The notes beneath the pieces were generated by a model. It had not been told where the DNA came from. It was given only the letters and a program-made list of their open reading frames with translations, and made no database searches. A stretch of DNA of 54,217 nt from a virus, in the IMG/VR virus record IMGVR_UViG_3300014050_000030, positions 1-54,217 of that record, one strand, 5' to 3'. The translations under genes were made by a program, and so were the position numbers. Positions 39,683 through 48,061 of this stretch are shown here, one piece after another. Each line of letters begins with the position of its first letter. Within the stretch, counting starts at the first letter, position 1.

Positions 39683-41151
39683 GTCGGGTCCTTGACCAAG
39701 ATGAAGTTGTCATTAGTCAACGGAATCGGAATCTCATCTACTGCGTATTCCAATTTTGTCGTTGCGGTAACTGTTCCATCCGCAGATGTAGGGTCAGTTT
39801 GAGTAGACTGGTTTTCCATGCGGGTAATCTTCAAAGCCTGCACGCCTGGAATCGAATATGTTCCGGCAGCCGTGTATATATCCTCTTGCGTTATAGTGTC
39901 GTTGAAAGTCACGTTATCAAAAGCGAACAAATCAAACAGCGCTGCTTTAACCTGTTCCTTGACTTCAGTAGAGTCGTAACCTGCTCTGACAGTCACTTCA
40001 ACGTGGACCACTGGGTAGATTGGCGTGTAATCAGACACATTCAACGTAGTATTCGGCGGAATTTTATCGACAAAGTAATCTTTAATTGTTTGCTCAAGAC
40101 CTGTTTGAGAGCTTAAAGAAGCTCCGTCAAAGCACGCTACATAAAGGTTGACTGATGTGAACACATCTGCAGCGGCAATCGCCTTTGCAACTCCCGTGAT
40201 TTGAACGGCAAGCTGCGCATAGTCCAGCAACGAGACAGCACGGTTCACGGTTCTAAGAGCCGCAGGAGCATTGAGTCTTATAGAATCCGTGGACTCTGCA
40301 TCGGCACCCCCGGATGTCTCCAGTTCTTGAGTTACTTCAACCCCGTAAAATCCATCGGTGACAATCGTTGTTATAGAACCAGACCCCAAGTTGCCCAGCT
40401 TACCCCCGCCGTAACGATAGGTCGCGTACACCGACGACCCAATGGGCGGAATCTTGCCGGAGACACCGTTTCCAAAAACAATGTAGGTGTAGCCCGCGCC
40501 GTCGGTGATAAGCGAGCACACCTCGTCAGTTGCGTCGTAATCAACTAAATGCTGGACAATCGTGTAAGGGCGGTTTGCCACCGTCACAGCAAGGCTTGAT
40601 TGAATAACAGGGGTGTTGCCAATTCTAAAAAGCTGGTTTGGGTTTCCATCAGAAACGCCAAGCTCATCTTGCTTTGCCGTAATACCTTGGAGAATATTGA
40701 TTGCCGAGGATTGAGCCCCGGATGCCAAACCGGATACGGCGGTTTGCGTTTCAAAAAGCACCCTGTTGCCGTCTTGGTCTGGCTCAGTTGCCACAAGAGT
40801 GTTTGCCGGTATATCTATAGCAGCGTTCGTGTCATTGAAAAACTTAACTTGTCCTGATGCGGCTAAGACATTTGTAGGCGTGTAGTTCAACAACCGCGCA
40901 ATATTTATAACAGTTTCGCGCTGGGTTGCTGTGCTCAGGAATGCCTCATTGGCGGCGCGGTCAATGTAGTAATTAAGAAGGTCTCCCATATATGAGAATA
41001 ACTCAATTAAAACAACGCCAAAATCAGAACTGTCGCGAGAAGTCCATTGGGGGGCAAAATTATCAATTAAGCCAATCATGTCATCGCGGATAGCCTGATA
41101 ATCCCGCGAGGTATAATCAACCTGCGGAACAGGGGGTAAGTTGGACGCCAT
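39679..41151 (-). CDS. Baseplate J-like protein
   Basis: A 490-residue protein matching the baseplate J family (P2 gpJ / T4 gp6). It has an N-terminal TSRDYQAIRDDMIGLIDNF segment, SDFGVVLIELFSYMGDLLNYY and AANEAFLSTATQRETV, then a beta-rich middle and C-terminal strands. It forms the wedge of the contractile baseplate. It is placed between the gp25-like and tail protein I genes, as in myoviruses. Confidence 0.92.
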   Translation of the reverse strand: MASNLPPVPQVDYTSRDYQAIRDDMIGLIDNFAPQWTSRDSSDFGVVLIELFSYMGDLLNYYIDRAANEAFLSTATQRETVINIARLLNYTPTNVLAASGQVKFFNDTNAAIDIPANTLVATEPDQDGNRVLFETQTAVSGLASGAQSSAINILQGITAKQDELGVSDGNPNQLFRIGNTPVIQSSLAVTVANRPYTIVQHLVDYDATDEVCSLITDGAGYTYIVFGNGVSGKIPPIGSSVYATYRYGGGKLGNLGSGSITTIVTDGFYGVEVTQELETSGGADAESTDSIRLNAPAALRTVNRAVSLLDYAQLAVQITGVAKAIAAADVFTSVNLYVACFDGASLSSQTGLEQTIKDYFVDKIPPNTTLNVSDYTPIYPVVHVEVTVRAGYDSTEVKEQVKAALFDLFAFDNVTFNDTITQEDIYTAAGTYSIPGVQALKITRMENQSTQTDPTSADGTVTATTKLEYAVDEIPIPLTNDNFILVKDPT

Positions 41152-41161
41152 AATTTTTTAC

Positions 41162-41581
41162 CTAGTAAACCTCTCCAGCTATTGAAAAACTACCCGACCT
41201 AATTTTAACAGATTCCTGGTCTCCTCCAGGAGCCGTAAACATCACCGTCAAAGTAACCGTTCCTGTTTGATAATTATAAGAACCTTCCACGTCGTCAAAT
41301 TTAACTTCAGGCAGCCAACGACGCAGCGATTCGCTCAAAGCCTCCGTTATAGAACTCATTAAAGAGCCTGTTGGTTCAAAGGCAGTTAATGAAGTTACGG
41401 AAGCACCATATAGAGGGCGCCATACCCGCTCGCCCTTTTCTGAGCCAATTACTGCTGCAACTTTATTTTGCCAATATTTTTTATTGTCCTTTGATACATA
41501 GCCAACGCTCCCTCCAATAAATCTAAAAGGAACATCAATAGCAACGTATTTAGTCGGTTTTGCCGGATATGTATATGCCAT
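41162..41581 (-). CDS. Baseplate wedge protein, gp25/gpW-like
   Basis: A 139-residue protein in the position of the T4 gp25/P2 gpW lysozyme-like wedge. The segments ALSESLRRWLPEVKFDDV and YQTGTVTLTVMFTAPGG match the family's central and C-terminal part. The N-terminus (FRFIGGSVGYVSKDNK) is longer than usual. The ATG at 41581 overlaps the spike stop (TGATG). It starts the sheath-baseplate contact in contractile tails. Confidence 0.8.
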   Translation of the reverse strand: MAYTYPAKPTKYVAIDVPFRFIGGSVGYVSKDNKKYWQNKVAAVIGSEKGERVWRPLYGASVTSLTAFEPTGSLMSSITEALSESLRRWLPEVKFDDVEGSYNYQTGTVTLTVMFTAPGGDQESVKIRSGSFSIAGEVY

Positions 41582-42366
41582 CAGAACACTCCCATCCATA
41601 CTGGAAAGTTAGGGTCTCCACCCTCGTACATAACCCACACCCCGTTACCAGCGGCGGAAAGGGGAGTGGAAACCGGGTCAACAGTGACAATAAGGCTGGC
41701 CGTGGTAGGTCGTGTCGGGCTGGTACCGGCGGTATAGTAGTGGAGAGAAACCGCCGCATTGTCCGTTGACCAATAAAATTGCAAATAATCATCTTTGTTG
41801 ACATTAAGTAAATAATTCCAGCCGGAAACAATGTGTCCGTCTACGCCGCCGTGGCTGTTAGGGACGGAAATAAAACCCGTGCTACCTGCAACATCAGCGC
41901 TAGCCCCGCCGTCATTGCCAAGTCGAATCCAGATAGAAACATCGTGAAGTTGAACAGATGTGTTTTGGAACTGGCCGGACCATTGGATGTTGTAAAGCCC
42001 TGCCTGCTCAAAAACAATTTTTGATTTATTTGTGGTCTCGCCAGTATCAGCTGTAAGAGTCACGCCATTAGAAGCATCAACCTGGTTAAGCGTCATTTTA
42101 GTAGCCACATTTGCCGTGGTGGTTTGGCTAACAAAACTTTGAAAAGACCCATAAGCACCGTTGGCAAAAGAGTTGGCCACGCCTGCAACAGTCAGACAAG
42201 GCCATGCCCAGTTGGTTACAGCCTCACCAGTAACCTGAGGAACTTTTACCTTCAACCGATTTTTTTGCAAAGGGTCGTTAGTGTCCATGACAACGCCTCT
42301 GTAAATGCCAAAGAATCTTTTATCCGAGGGGTCATTGAACAAAGTATTATAAAAATTAGATGACAT
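41581..42366 (-). CDS. Baseplate spike protein (gpV/gp5 OB-fold) with an inserted jelly-roll domain
   Basis: A 261-residue protein. The ends fit a gp5/gpV/VgrG OB fold: residues 17-58 contain FGIYRGVVMDTNDPLQKNRLKVKVP and NWAWPC, and residues 238-261 contain GNGVWVMYEGGDPNFPVWMG. Between them, at about residues 70-232, is a separate beta-rich segment with C1q/TNF-like features (GLYNIQWSGQF, IRLGNDGG, YLQFYWSTDNAAVSLHY). This layout suggests a jelly-roll domain inserted in a loop of the OB fold. It would form the tip or central spike of the baseplate. Confidence 0.75.
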   Translation of the reverse strand: MSSNFYNTLFNDPSDKRFFGIYRGVVMDTNDPLQKNRLKVKVPQVTGEAVTNWAWPCLTVAGVANSFANGAYGSFQSFVSQTTTANVATKMTLNQVDASNGVTLTADTGETTNKSKIVFEQAGLYNIQWSGQFQNTSVQLHDVSIWIRLGNDGGASADVAGSTGFISVPNSHGGVDGHIVSGWNYLLNVNKDDYLQFYWSTDNAAVSLHYYTAGTSPTRPTTASLIVTVDPVSTPLSAAGNGVWVMYEGGDPNFPVWMGVF

Positions 42367-43678
42367 TCTTAGCCTTCAATCTTGCAACTGTACCCGGCAA
42401 TCTAGTCGAGTTTAACAAAACGCGTTTTAAATTACTGGAGTCGCTGGTCCAATATCTTCGCGTAACAGCACTTTGCGGCCTATTTGTTGCTTCGGTAAAT
42501 CCAGTACTTTCCAATGCGTTCACTGGAGTTTTTGTTGATGTAAGTCTAGATGCGGGCGTAACTGTCTCAGTATTTTCGTTTTTCAATATAACGCGTGCGC
42601 TGCTAGTAGGCTCCGCTATTGTTTTGCCGTCATCCCAAATCAACGACCCGCCTATTGAGTCCGCACCAACCTCCAGTTCAGTTACATACTTGTACACATT
42701 TCGAGTTTCTTCGACAACTTTGTGAGAAGCCGACAGAATCACCCAATACCCGTCATAGTATTTATTGATTCCTTGTAAATAAACCGGCATATCCGGGCGC
42801 AGTTGAGGGTCGCCAATAACAAGAGCAGTTGCTCTGTACGGAAATCTGTTTCTAGCGTCTGCCGCTAACGCCTCGCTTTGCGCAATTGCATATGAAGGCG
42901 CGACTATATTTGTTGCAAAACTATCAAAAAACTCACTAGATGAAATATTGCGGCTAGTTGCAAGCCGGTCTTTGTTGGTTTCTCCCAGCGCAAGGGCAGA
43001 CGATGCGTCTACGCCGGACACCTTCACAGCTGATTTAAAGGCGTCCTCAAACAATATAGACTCACCCGCCAACAAGCTGAAGGAATATAAAGTCGAGCCT
43101 TCTGGGTCATTAGCCTCGCGCATAACAAACGAAGGGGCGTTTGCCCTCATTGAAGTGTAGTCAGTCATCAAAGGCGAGAAATAAATCTCAGTGTTTTGCA
43201 GCCTTAATGAGTAGCCAGATTGACGGGCTAAACGAACCATAAGCTCTAAATCAGTGTGCCCTGCTTGGGCAATTTGCTCGTACACACGGGGGTGCGGCTC
43301 CGTGTAGTAAGCAAATTTGTGCCTCTCTGCAATCTGCTGAATCACTTTATCAGCCGTTATGTTCGTGTAGATTTTCTGGTCAGCCTGCTTTAATTTATAA
43401 GAAGCCCCAATTAAAAGCAGTTCTGCAAAATTATTTCCGGGGGTGCTATTTGTCTCTATGTTGTGAACATAGCCATAAAACATCCTTGAGGAAGCAGTGC
43501 TTTTTAAATTAATCTGAACAGGCGTCCCAGGTTTTATAGAGAGAAAGTTGACATCCCAATCACGAAAAGAAAGCTTGACCATCTCATGGGCGTAGCGTTC
43601 TGTATATAGCTCAAACTTATAAACGCGCCCAGGCCCGATATTTGATAACGGGAAATCGATGGTCAAGTAATCAAACAT
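42356..43678 (-). CDS. Tail hub protein, gpD / late-control D-like
   Basis: A 440-residue protein resembling the tail hub gpD (T4 gp27-like) family. The N-terminal half contains KFELYTERYAHEMVKLSFRDWD, FYGYVHNIE and ADKVIQQIAERHKF. DLELMVRLARQSGYSLRL follows, a typical hub segment. It links the tube to the spike. The ATG at 43678 overlaps the LysM gene by eight bases, and the order after LysM is as expected. The C-terminal region is less conserved. Confidence 0.85.
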   Translation of the reverse strand: MFDYLTIDFPLSNIGPGRVYKFELYTERYAHEMVKLSFRDWDVNFLSIKPGTPVQINLKSTASSRMFYGYVHNIETNSTPGNNFAELLLIGASYKLKQADQKIYTNITADKVIQQIAERHKFAYYTEPHPRVYEQIAQAGHTDLELMVRLARQSGYSLRLQNTEIYFSPLMTDYTSMRANAPSFVMREANDPEGSTLYSFSLLAGESILFEDAFKSAVKVSGVDASSALALGETNKDRLATSRNISSSEFFDSFATNIVAPSYAIAQSEALAADARNRFPYRATALVIGDPQLRPDMPVYLQGINKYYDGYWVILSASHKVVEETRNVYKYVTELEVGADSIGGSLIWDDGKTIAEPTSSARVILKNENTETVTPASRLTSTKTPVNALESTGFTEATNRPQSAVTRRYWTSDSSNLKRVLLNSTRLPGTVARLKAKNVI

Positions 43679-43952
43679 TTGGAATCCGCAATACCGTTCC
43701 GGCATCTATATTGAAGAAGTCTTTTATTTGCGGGTTGTATTCAGCAATAGCCCACCATAAATCGGGGCGGTTGAAGTATTTGTTTGCAATGCTTTCCAAC
43801 CGCTCCCCTTCTTTATAAATGTGCTCTACATAGTTAATTTTTAATAAAGAATCAGGGCGGTAAAAAACAATTGGAGTGAAGGGTCCATCAGCCTCTTTTT
43901 GAACGTAACCAACGTTTGATGTGTAATACCTAGACTGCGGATTGATAGCCAT
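43671..43952 (-). CDS. LysM-domain baseplate protein
   Basis: A 93-residue protein whose C-terminal 50 residues form a LysM-like domain: EHIYKEGERLESIANKYFNRPDLWWAIAEYN, then AGTVLRIPN. Similar short LysM proteins (P2 gpX/T4 gp53-like) sit between the tape measure and hub genes and help anchor the baseplate to peptidoglycan or to the tube. It is coupled to both neighbours by overlaps. Confidence 0.88.
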   Translation of the reverse strand: MAINPQSRYYTSNVGYVQKEADGPFTPIVFYRPDSLLKINYVEHIYKEGERLESIANKYFNRPDLWWAIAEYNPQIKDFFNIDAGTVLRIPNV

Positions 43953-44980
43953 TATTGAGACACCAACTTTCCTTTGGACGCCTTCCCTGCAGTTGCCATC
44001 AAGTTGAAGCTTAGAGATACGTCGGTCTCAATTGGAATCATTCCTTTTGTGAACGCATTGTGGGAAACAACCATGTTGCTGACATAGCCCAAATAAGAAA
44101 TAGGGCCGATGTCGATTCTTAAAAGAGTCGGGGTCAAGAACCCGATATCAGAGCTCTCAGCCATCTCTTTGGACAGAGCGTCATTTCTCCAACCCGGCCC
44201 ATTAATTGCTTTATAGAGATACTCAATATCTGCAACAGTTCCGCGCCTAGCCAGCTCTGTTAATTTTGCCTTAAAGGACTCATTAGTTTCTTTTGAATTT
44301 AAACCATGTTTATAAGCATTGCGCAAATCATTGAGGTTGGCATCGCTTATATTAAATTTCTGAGCGGAACCTTCGTTTGTACGGCCAGAACGCAAAGCAA
44401 AGAAATCATTTCGGCGGTCAAGTTTTATTGTCACGCTGAGCGCCTCACCGCTTGGAAAGGCGCCAACAACTCCCACAAATTTATCATAAGACGTGGGGGT
44501 GATATCTAAATTAACAGACACAGAAGTTTGAAAGTTTTGAGGATTCCAAAGAAATTGGAACCCGTATCTTGGGTCGTTTTTGTCCTTGCTTTGAAACGCC
44601 CCCGAGTAGGACGTGTTTACACGAGAATAGTAAAAAATTCTTCCGCGACGTTTTCTGTGCGTGGCATCCTCATCTTTAATACCAACGCTATCTACGGTTA
44701 AGTCGTCAAGATAAGTGTTGTCCACAGGCAAGCTTGAAATATGCGGGGGCAGGTTCCAGCTGTAGTTTTCTTGTATTTCCGCATACGTTGGTTTAGTTTC
44801 CGGAATGTCAGACTCAGGCTTTCCAGCGCCAGCAACACCGGGAAGTTTATCTGGGGCAAATCCCAGGCTTCCTCCAGAAGCATAACTAATCAATGCTTGA
44901 GCTTCAAAAGAATCAGTAGGCACACCGGCTGTTGTCGTCGCCTCATAATTAACAGCTGTGCTTTTTCCTAATGCAGCCAT
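43952..44980 (-). CDS. Baseplate/tail tube-adaptor-like protein
   Basis: A 342-residue protein between the tape measure and the LysM protein. The N-terminal 100 residues are low complexity. The middle and C-terminal parts are beta-rich, with FQFLWNPQNFQTSVSVNLDITPT and LLRIDIGPISYLGYVSNMVVS, as in the tube-to-baseplate adaptors of contractile systems. No catalytic motif is seen. It overlaps the tape measure stop by one base. Confidence 0.65.
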   Translation of the reverse strand: MAALGKSTAVNYEATTTAGVPTDSFEAQALISYASGGSLGFAPDKLPGVAGAGKPESDIPETKPTYAEIQENYSWNLPPHISSLPVDNTYLDDLTVDSVGIKDEDATHRKRRGRIFYYSRVNTSYSGAFQSKDKNDPRYGFQFLWNPQNFQTSVSVNLDITPTSYDKFVGVVGAFPSGEALSVTIKLDRRNDFFALRSGRTNEGSAQKFNISDANLNDLRNAYKHGLNSKETNESFKAKLTELARRGTVADIEYLYKAINGPGWRNDALSKEMAESSDIGFLTPTLLRIDIGPISYLGYVSNMVVSHNAFTKGMIPIETDVSLSFNLMATAGKASKGKLVSQ

Positions 44981-46473
44981 TATCCTCTACCCGCTCCCTT
45001 TTTAACCCAGTCCCAACTTATGTTTACATTTATAGGCTTTGTATTTAAAAACCCGGCAGTAGCTGGATTTATTGGATTAGGAATATTTGCACCAATACCT
45101 GGCGCCATTAAAGCCGAGCCGATTCCCACAACACCGCCTAATATGTCGGAAGCGCCCGTTGAAAAAGTTCTACCATATTTATTTATTTGGAATAGGTCTG
45201 TTAAAGAGGTTGTTGTGCTTGCCAGCAAACTGATTAACCCAGCTCCCGCACCATTTCCGGCACCTGCAAGAACCTCTAAAAATGATTGAAGTGCTGTAAC
45301 ACCTTTTATCATATCCCTATCAGCCAAGTTTGACAGTAAATCACTAATGCCTGAGACAACGGTATTTGCCTGAATAGTTCCCACATTCACGGGCGTGGCA
45401 AAATTCTGGGCAAGACGAGTGCCGACGGCATTCCTATTTGCGGTGCTAATCACAGTTTGGGTAAGGCCGCCGGTTTTAGCAAGCTCTGCTTTAGTGCCTA
45501 TTCCAGCCATTTTTGCGCCTTTGTTTCTTGCCTTTTGAATCAAAGCGGCAAGCACTGATTGGCGAAGATTTTCATCATTGCCAAAATATTGGTTGAGTAA
45601 GCTATCTAAAGCATTGCCGGACATTGCCGATACTGCAATAGCCTGCTCTGTCGGTTCTTCACCTGCGGCGTTTTTAAGAATGTCATACAAGTCATCAATA
45701 ATGGCAGGTATGTCCCGCATACCCGTGCCTTCTTCATTTCTGACATTGATACCAATCATTCGAAGCCTGTTCACACTTCGAGCTTGGTTTAATGCGGCAA
45801 CGGCTCCCATACCGCCTTGAAGACCAATGCCGGGGCTCAAATTAGAGAACAAAGAGGCGCCGCCCATGACACCGCCAAATTGTTGGGTTGCCCCAAAGTT
45901 TTTTAAACCTGGCAACAGCCCCGAACTTGCGGCGACATTTGATGCGTACATTGCGTCCATGTCGCTTGTAGCCAAGCCTAAAGAGGCGGCATTTAGCTGC
46001 ATGTTATACGCGTTTTCAAGAGAGATATTCCGGTTGTAAAAACCCATGCGCGAGCCGAACATCTCGGTATACATTGCCTTTTGCGGAGAGGGCGCAATCA
46101 TTCCCATAATTTGCTGAAGGCCTATAGATAAACCTCCGGCAGTTCCGATAATTCCGGAAATAGTCCCGGGGACAAATCTATTTTTATTTGTTTTAGGGTC
46201 TATATCTTGATAGTCACTGACGTAGTCTCTAGTTGTTCCGCCTACCCCACCAGCGCTAAGGCCAAACCCCTCATCATTTGGAAACGGGGTGGAGGTGCTG
46301 TAACCGCCTCCACCGCGACCGCCTCCGCGCCCGCCATAAGATAAGGAATTAACAGCATCTAAAACTGTTGAAAAATTAGCACTGATGTTGCCGGAGAACT
46401 GTTGCAGCTTCTCCATGAAACCGTTGAGAGACGCCAGGAAATTTATATTCCTGAGCTCATCATCATCAGCCAT
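44980..46473 (-). CDS. Probable tape measure protein
   Basis: A 497-residue protein in the tape-measure position: after the tube and tail-assembly chaperone and before the baseplate genes. It starts with an acidic, Gly-rich N-terminus (GRGGGRGGGG), followed by long hydrophobic and Ala/Gly-rich helical stretches (TISGIIGTAGGLSIGLQQI, LAGAGNGAGAGLISLL), as expected for tape measures that span the tail lumen. It is short for this class and would fit a tail of about 70-80 nm by the usual length rule. The start overlaps the frame-shifted chaperone by eight bases. Confidence 0.7.
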   Translation of the reverse strand: MADDDELRNINFLASLNGFMEKLQQFSGNISANFSTVLDAVNSLSYGGRGGGRGGGGYSTSTPFPNDEGFGLSAGGVGGTTRDYVSDYQDIDPKTNKNRFVPGTISGIIGTAGGLSIGLQQIMGMIAPSPQKAMYTEMFGSRMGFYNRNISLENAYNMQLNAASLGLATSDMDAMYASNVAASSGLLPGLKNFGATQQFGGVMGGASLFSNLSPGIGLQGGMGAVAALNQARSVNRLRMIGINVRNEEGTGMRDIPAIIDDLYDILKNAAGEEPTEQAIAVSAMSGNALDSLLNQYFGNDENLRQSVLAALIQKARNKGAKMAGIGTKAELAKTGGLTQTVISTANRNAVGTRLAQNFATPVNVGTIQANTVVSGISDLLSNLADRDMIKGVTALQSFLEVLAGAGNGAGAGLISLLASTTTSLTDLFQINKYGRTFSTGASDILGGVVGIGSALMAPGIGANIPNPINPATAGFLNTKPINVNISWDWVKKGAGRG

Positions 46474-46624
46474 TGCTCTTACCTCTAACCGCTCTTAAAA
46501 TCCAATTTTGGCGTTGTCTGAAAGAAAGGCCGCGAATATCAGATAGCGACCAGCCCGTGAAGACTCTTGTCAAGCCTTCGTATTGGTCCATTAAGCTCTC
46601 AAAGTATTTTTCACCAAATTCGAA
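46466..46624 (-). CDS. Frameshifted C-terminal part of the tail-assembly chaperone (reached by +1 shift)
   Basis: In the +1 frame, an open segment begins after a stop near 46645 and continues from the Phe codon TTC (46622-46624) into GEKYFESLMDQYEGLTRVF and a basic end (RQRQNWILRAVRGK). It overlaps the chaperone gene and the tape measure start. It has an internal ATG at 46591 that would give a 41-residue independent protein, but its lack of a good ribosome-binding site and its position between the tail chaperone and tape measure favour a fusion made by frameshifting. Confidence 0.65.
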   Translation of the reverse strand, partial: FEFGEKYFESLMDQYEGLTRVFTGWSLSDIRGLSFRQRQNWILRAVRGKSNG

Positions 46625-47408
46625 ACAAAGACTGAAGGCTTAACGGAATCATAATCTCGTTCCCGCAAGCCCCACATGCCTTCTTCACCCCCCCGAGGCG
46701 TGGACCCGGAGCTCCAGCTGAAATCAGGTCTATAACGGTAGACCTATCCTGGAGCCCTAGGCTTAATGCCACGGAGTTGCCCACAACCGGTTCCCCGTTC
46801 AAAGAGAGAATGCATCCGGCTAGGACAAGGGTGACCAACTCGGCTGTTGTTTTGTTGACAGCCTCGGCCACTTTTCTTTGGGTGATTCCGTTTGGATAAG
46901 CAACTACTAGCTTTCCTAATTTAGTATCGACTGAAAAAGTCTTGGAAAAACCTTCTTCATTATTGAATGTTTTTACTTCAATATCATTCAACAAGTCGAT
47001 GTTGACCGATTGATGCGTCGAGCAGCTAGGGCAGTTGATATTAAAAGCTTCAACTGTTCCGAATGTTACGCGTCTGATAGCCAAAAGCAGGGTGTCCCTG
47101 TCGCCTGCAAGCAAGGAGTCGAGTTCCAATTCGCCCGGAATGGTGTTGCCTAGCTTCACCACACCGCGCTGGAGGATTACATTTAATTTTGCGCCTGGAT
47201 TTTCAATGACGGAAATTACTTCTTCATCGGCTCCGTTAAGTTCCCGTACTTCGGCGGTTTTTACAAACTCGCCATTTGGAAGCCTGACCCCGCCAGGTAA
47301 ACTTACCAGCGTGTCCGTAGGCGGAGTCGTTTTCACGGCCTCCGTGTAATTTGTTACACTCTCAGCTAATTGTGTGACAATATTAGGGTCGGTAATTATT
47401 TTACTCAT
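46611..47408 (-). CDS. Tail-assembly chaperone (T4 gp26-like / Mu gp41-type), zinc-ribbon containing
   Basis: A 265-residue protein in the tail-assembly chaperone slot between tube and tape measure. The middle contains LLAGDRDTLLLAIRRVTFGTV, as in gp26-like baseplate/chaperone proteins. Two CxxC pairs, CPSC (126-129) and CGAC (245-248), could bind zinc. Its C-terminus ends in QSLFRIW just where a second frame opens. In phages this region is normally extended by programmed frameshifting, so two products are likely. The ATG follows an AAGGTG site. Confidence 0.75.
   Translation of the reverse strand: MSKIITDPNIVTQLAESVTNYTEAVKTTPPTDTLVSLPGGVRLPNGEFVKTAEVRELNGADEEVISVIENPGAKLNVILQRGVVKLGNTIPGELELDSLLAGDRDTLLLAIRRVTFGTVEAFNINCPSCSTHQSVNIDLLNDIEVKTFNNEEGFSKTFSVDTKLGKLVVAYPNGITQRKVAEAVNKTTAELVTLVLAGCILSLNGEPVVGNSVALSLGLQDRSTVIDLISAGAPGPRLGGVKKACGACGNEIMIPLSLQSLFRIW
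46620..46625 (-). promoter_or_regulatory. Putative programmed +1 frameshift site UUU_CGA
   Basis: In the zero frame the mRNA reads TTG TTT CGA ATT TGG TGA. A tRNA-Phe on UUU can slip forward to UUC, after which GAA is read and the open +1 frame continues. The slow Arg codon CGA in the A site and the nearby stop (UGA) would favour slipping. This resembles the UUU_CGU site of influenza PA-X. The fusion would join the chaperone at Phe262. Confidence 0.6.
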
Positions 47409-47416
47409 GATTCACC

Positions 47417-48055
47417 TTAGGTCAGGACGTTATACGCAGGAGCTCCGGTTGCGCTGGGGGCAGGCTTGCCCTTTTCATCAGTGAAATATACACCAAGACC
47501 CTCGTGGACGAAGGTCATAGTCTCGAAATGCAGTTCGTTGCCGCCCGCGTTTAAACCACGGTATTGAACGCCGCTGAGCCATGCATTGCGGACCAAGAAC
47601 GCCATGCGAGGAGCTGCGTCATCGCTTTGGCCAGCAGCAGGGTGGTCGAGCACCGTGATTTTAATATCGCACCGGAAGTCCTTTAAAGTACCGGTCTTCT
47701 GCGGCCCTGTGGTAACCGGAAGGGCAATGCCCTCACCCGTCGTAGCCGCAAAAAGACCGCGCATCCAAGTGATTGCCTGGTCCTGCCCGTAGAGCACACC
47801 ACGGCTCATGGTAATCGGGCTGTAGTTGACCATGCCCGGGACGTTATGCACGGTGGCGTTGTAGCCGCCCTCACGGTAGGTGATTGGCTGCACAACGGTA
47901 GCCAGACCGTCAATATTTGTGAAGCCTCCCGTGAAAGTGAAGATGCTTTCATCAAAAATAGGGTTTCCATTGGCGGGTTTTAAAAACTGCGCACGGAATC
48001 TAAACCCTCTTAACGGGTCTGTCTGGATAGACGAGAACGCGCTGATATTGCTCAT
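47417..48055 (-). CDS. Tail tube protein
   Basis: A 212-residue protein with the beta-rich gp19/Hcp-like tail tube pattern. It contains GFRFRAQFLKP, ITYREGGYNATVHNVPG, ITMSRGVLYGQDQAITW and RCDIKITVLDH. It follows directly after the sheath gene, as in other contractile phages. It forms the inner hexameric rings through which DNA passes. No unusual features were noted. Confidence 0.9.
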   Translation of the reverse strand: MSNISAFSSIQTDPLRGFRFRAQFLKPANGNPIFDESIFTFTGGFTNIDGLATVVQPITYREGGYNATVHNVPGMVNYSPITMSRGVLYGQDQAITWMRGLFAATTGEGIALPVTTGPQKTGTLKDFRCDIKITVLDHPAAGQSDDAAPRMAFLVRNAWLSGVQYRGLNAGGNELHFETMTFVHEGLGVYFTDEKGKPAPSATGAPAYNVLT

Positions 48056-48061
48056 AATTTA

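Noticed and set aside
46466-46591. Separate 41-residue gene between chaperone and tape measure
   Set aside because: There is no ribosome-binding site before ATG 46591, and the frame is open further upstream into the chaperone, which favours frameshifting.
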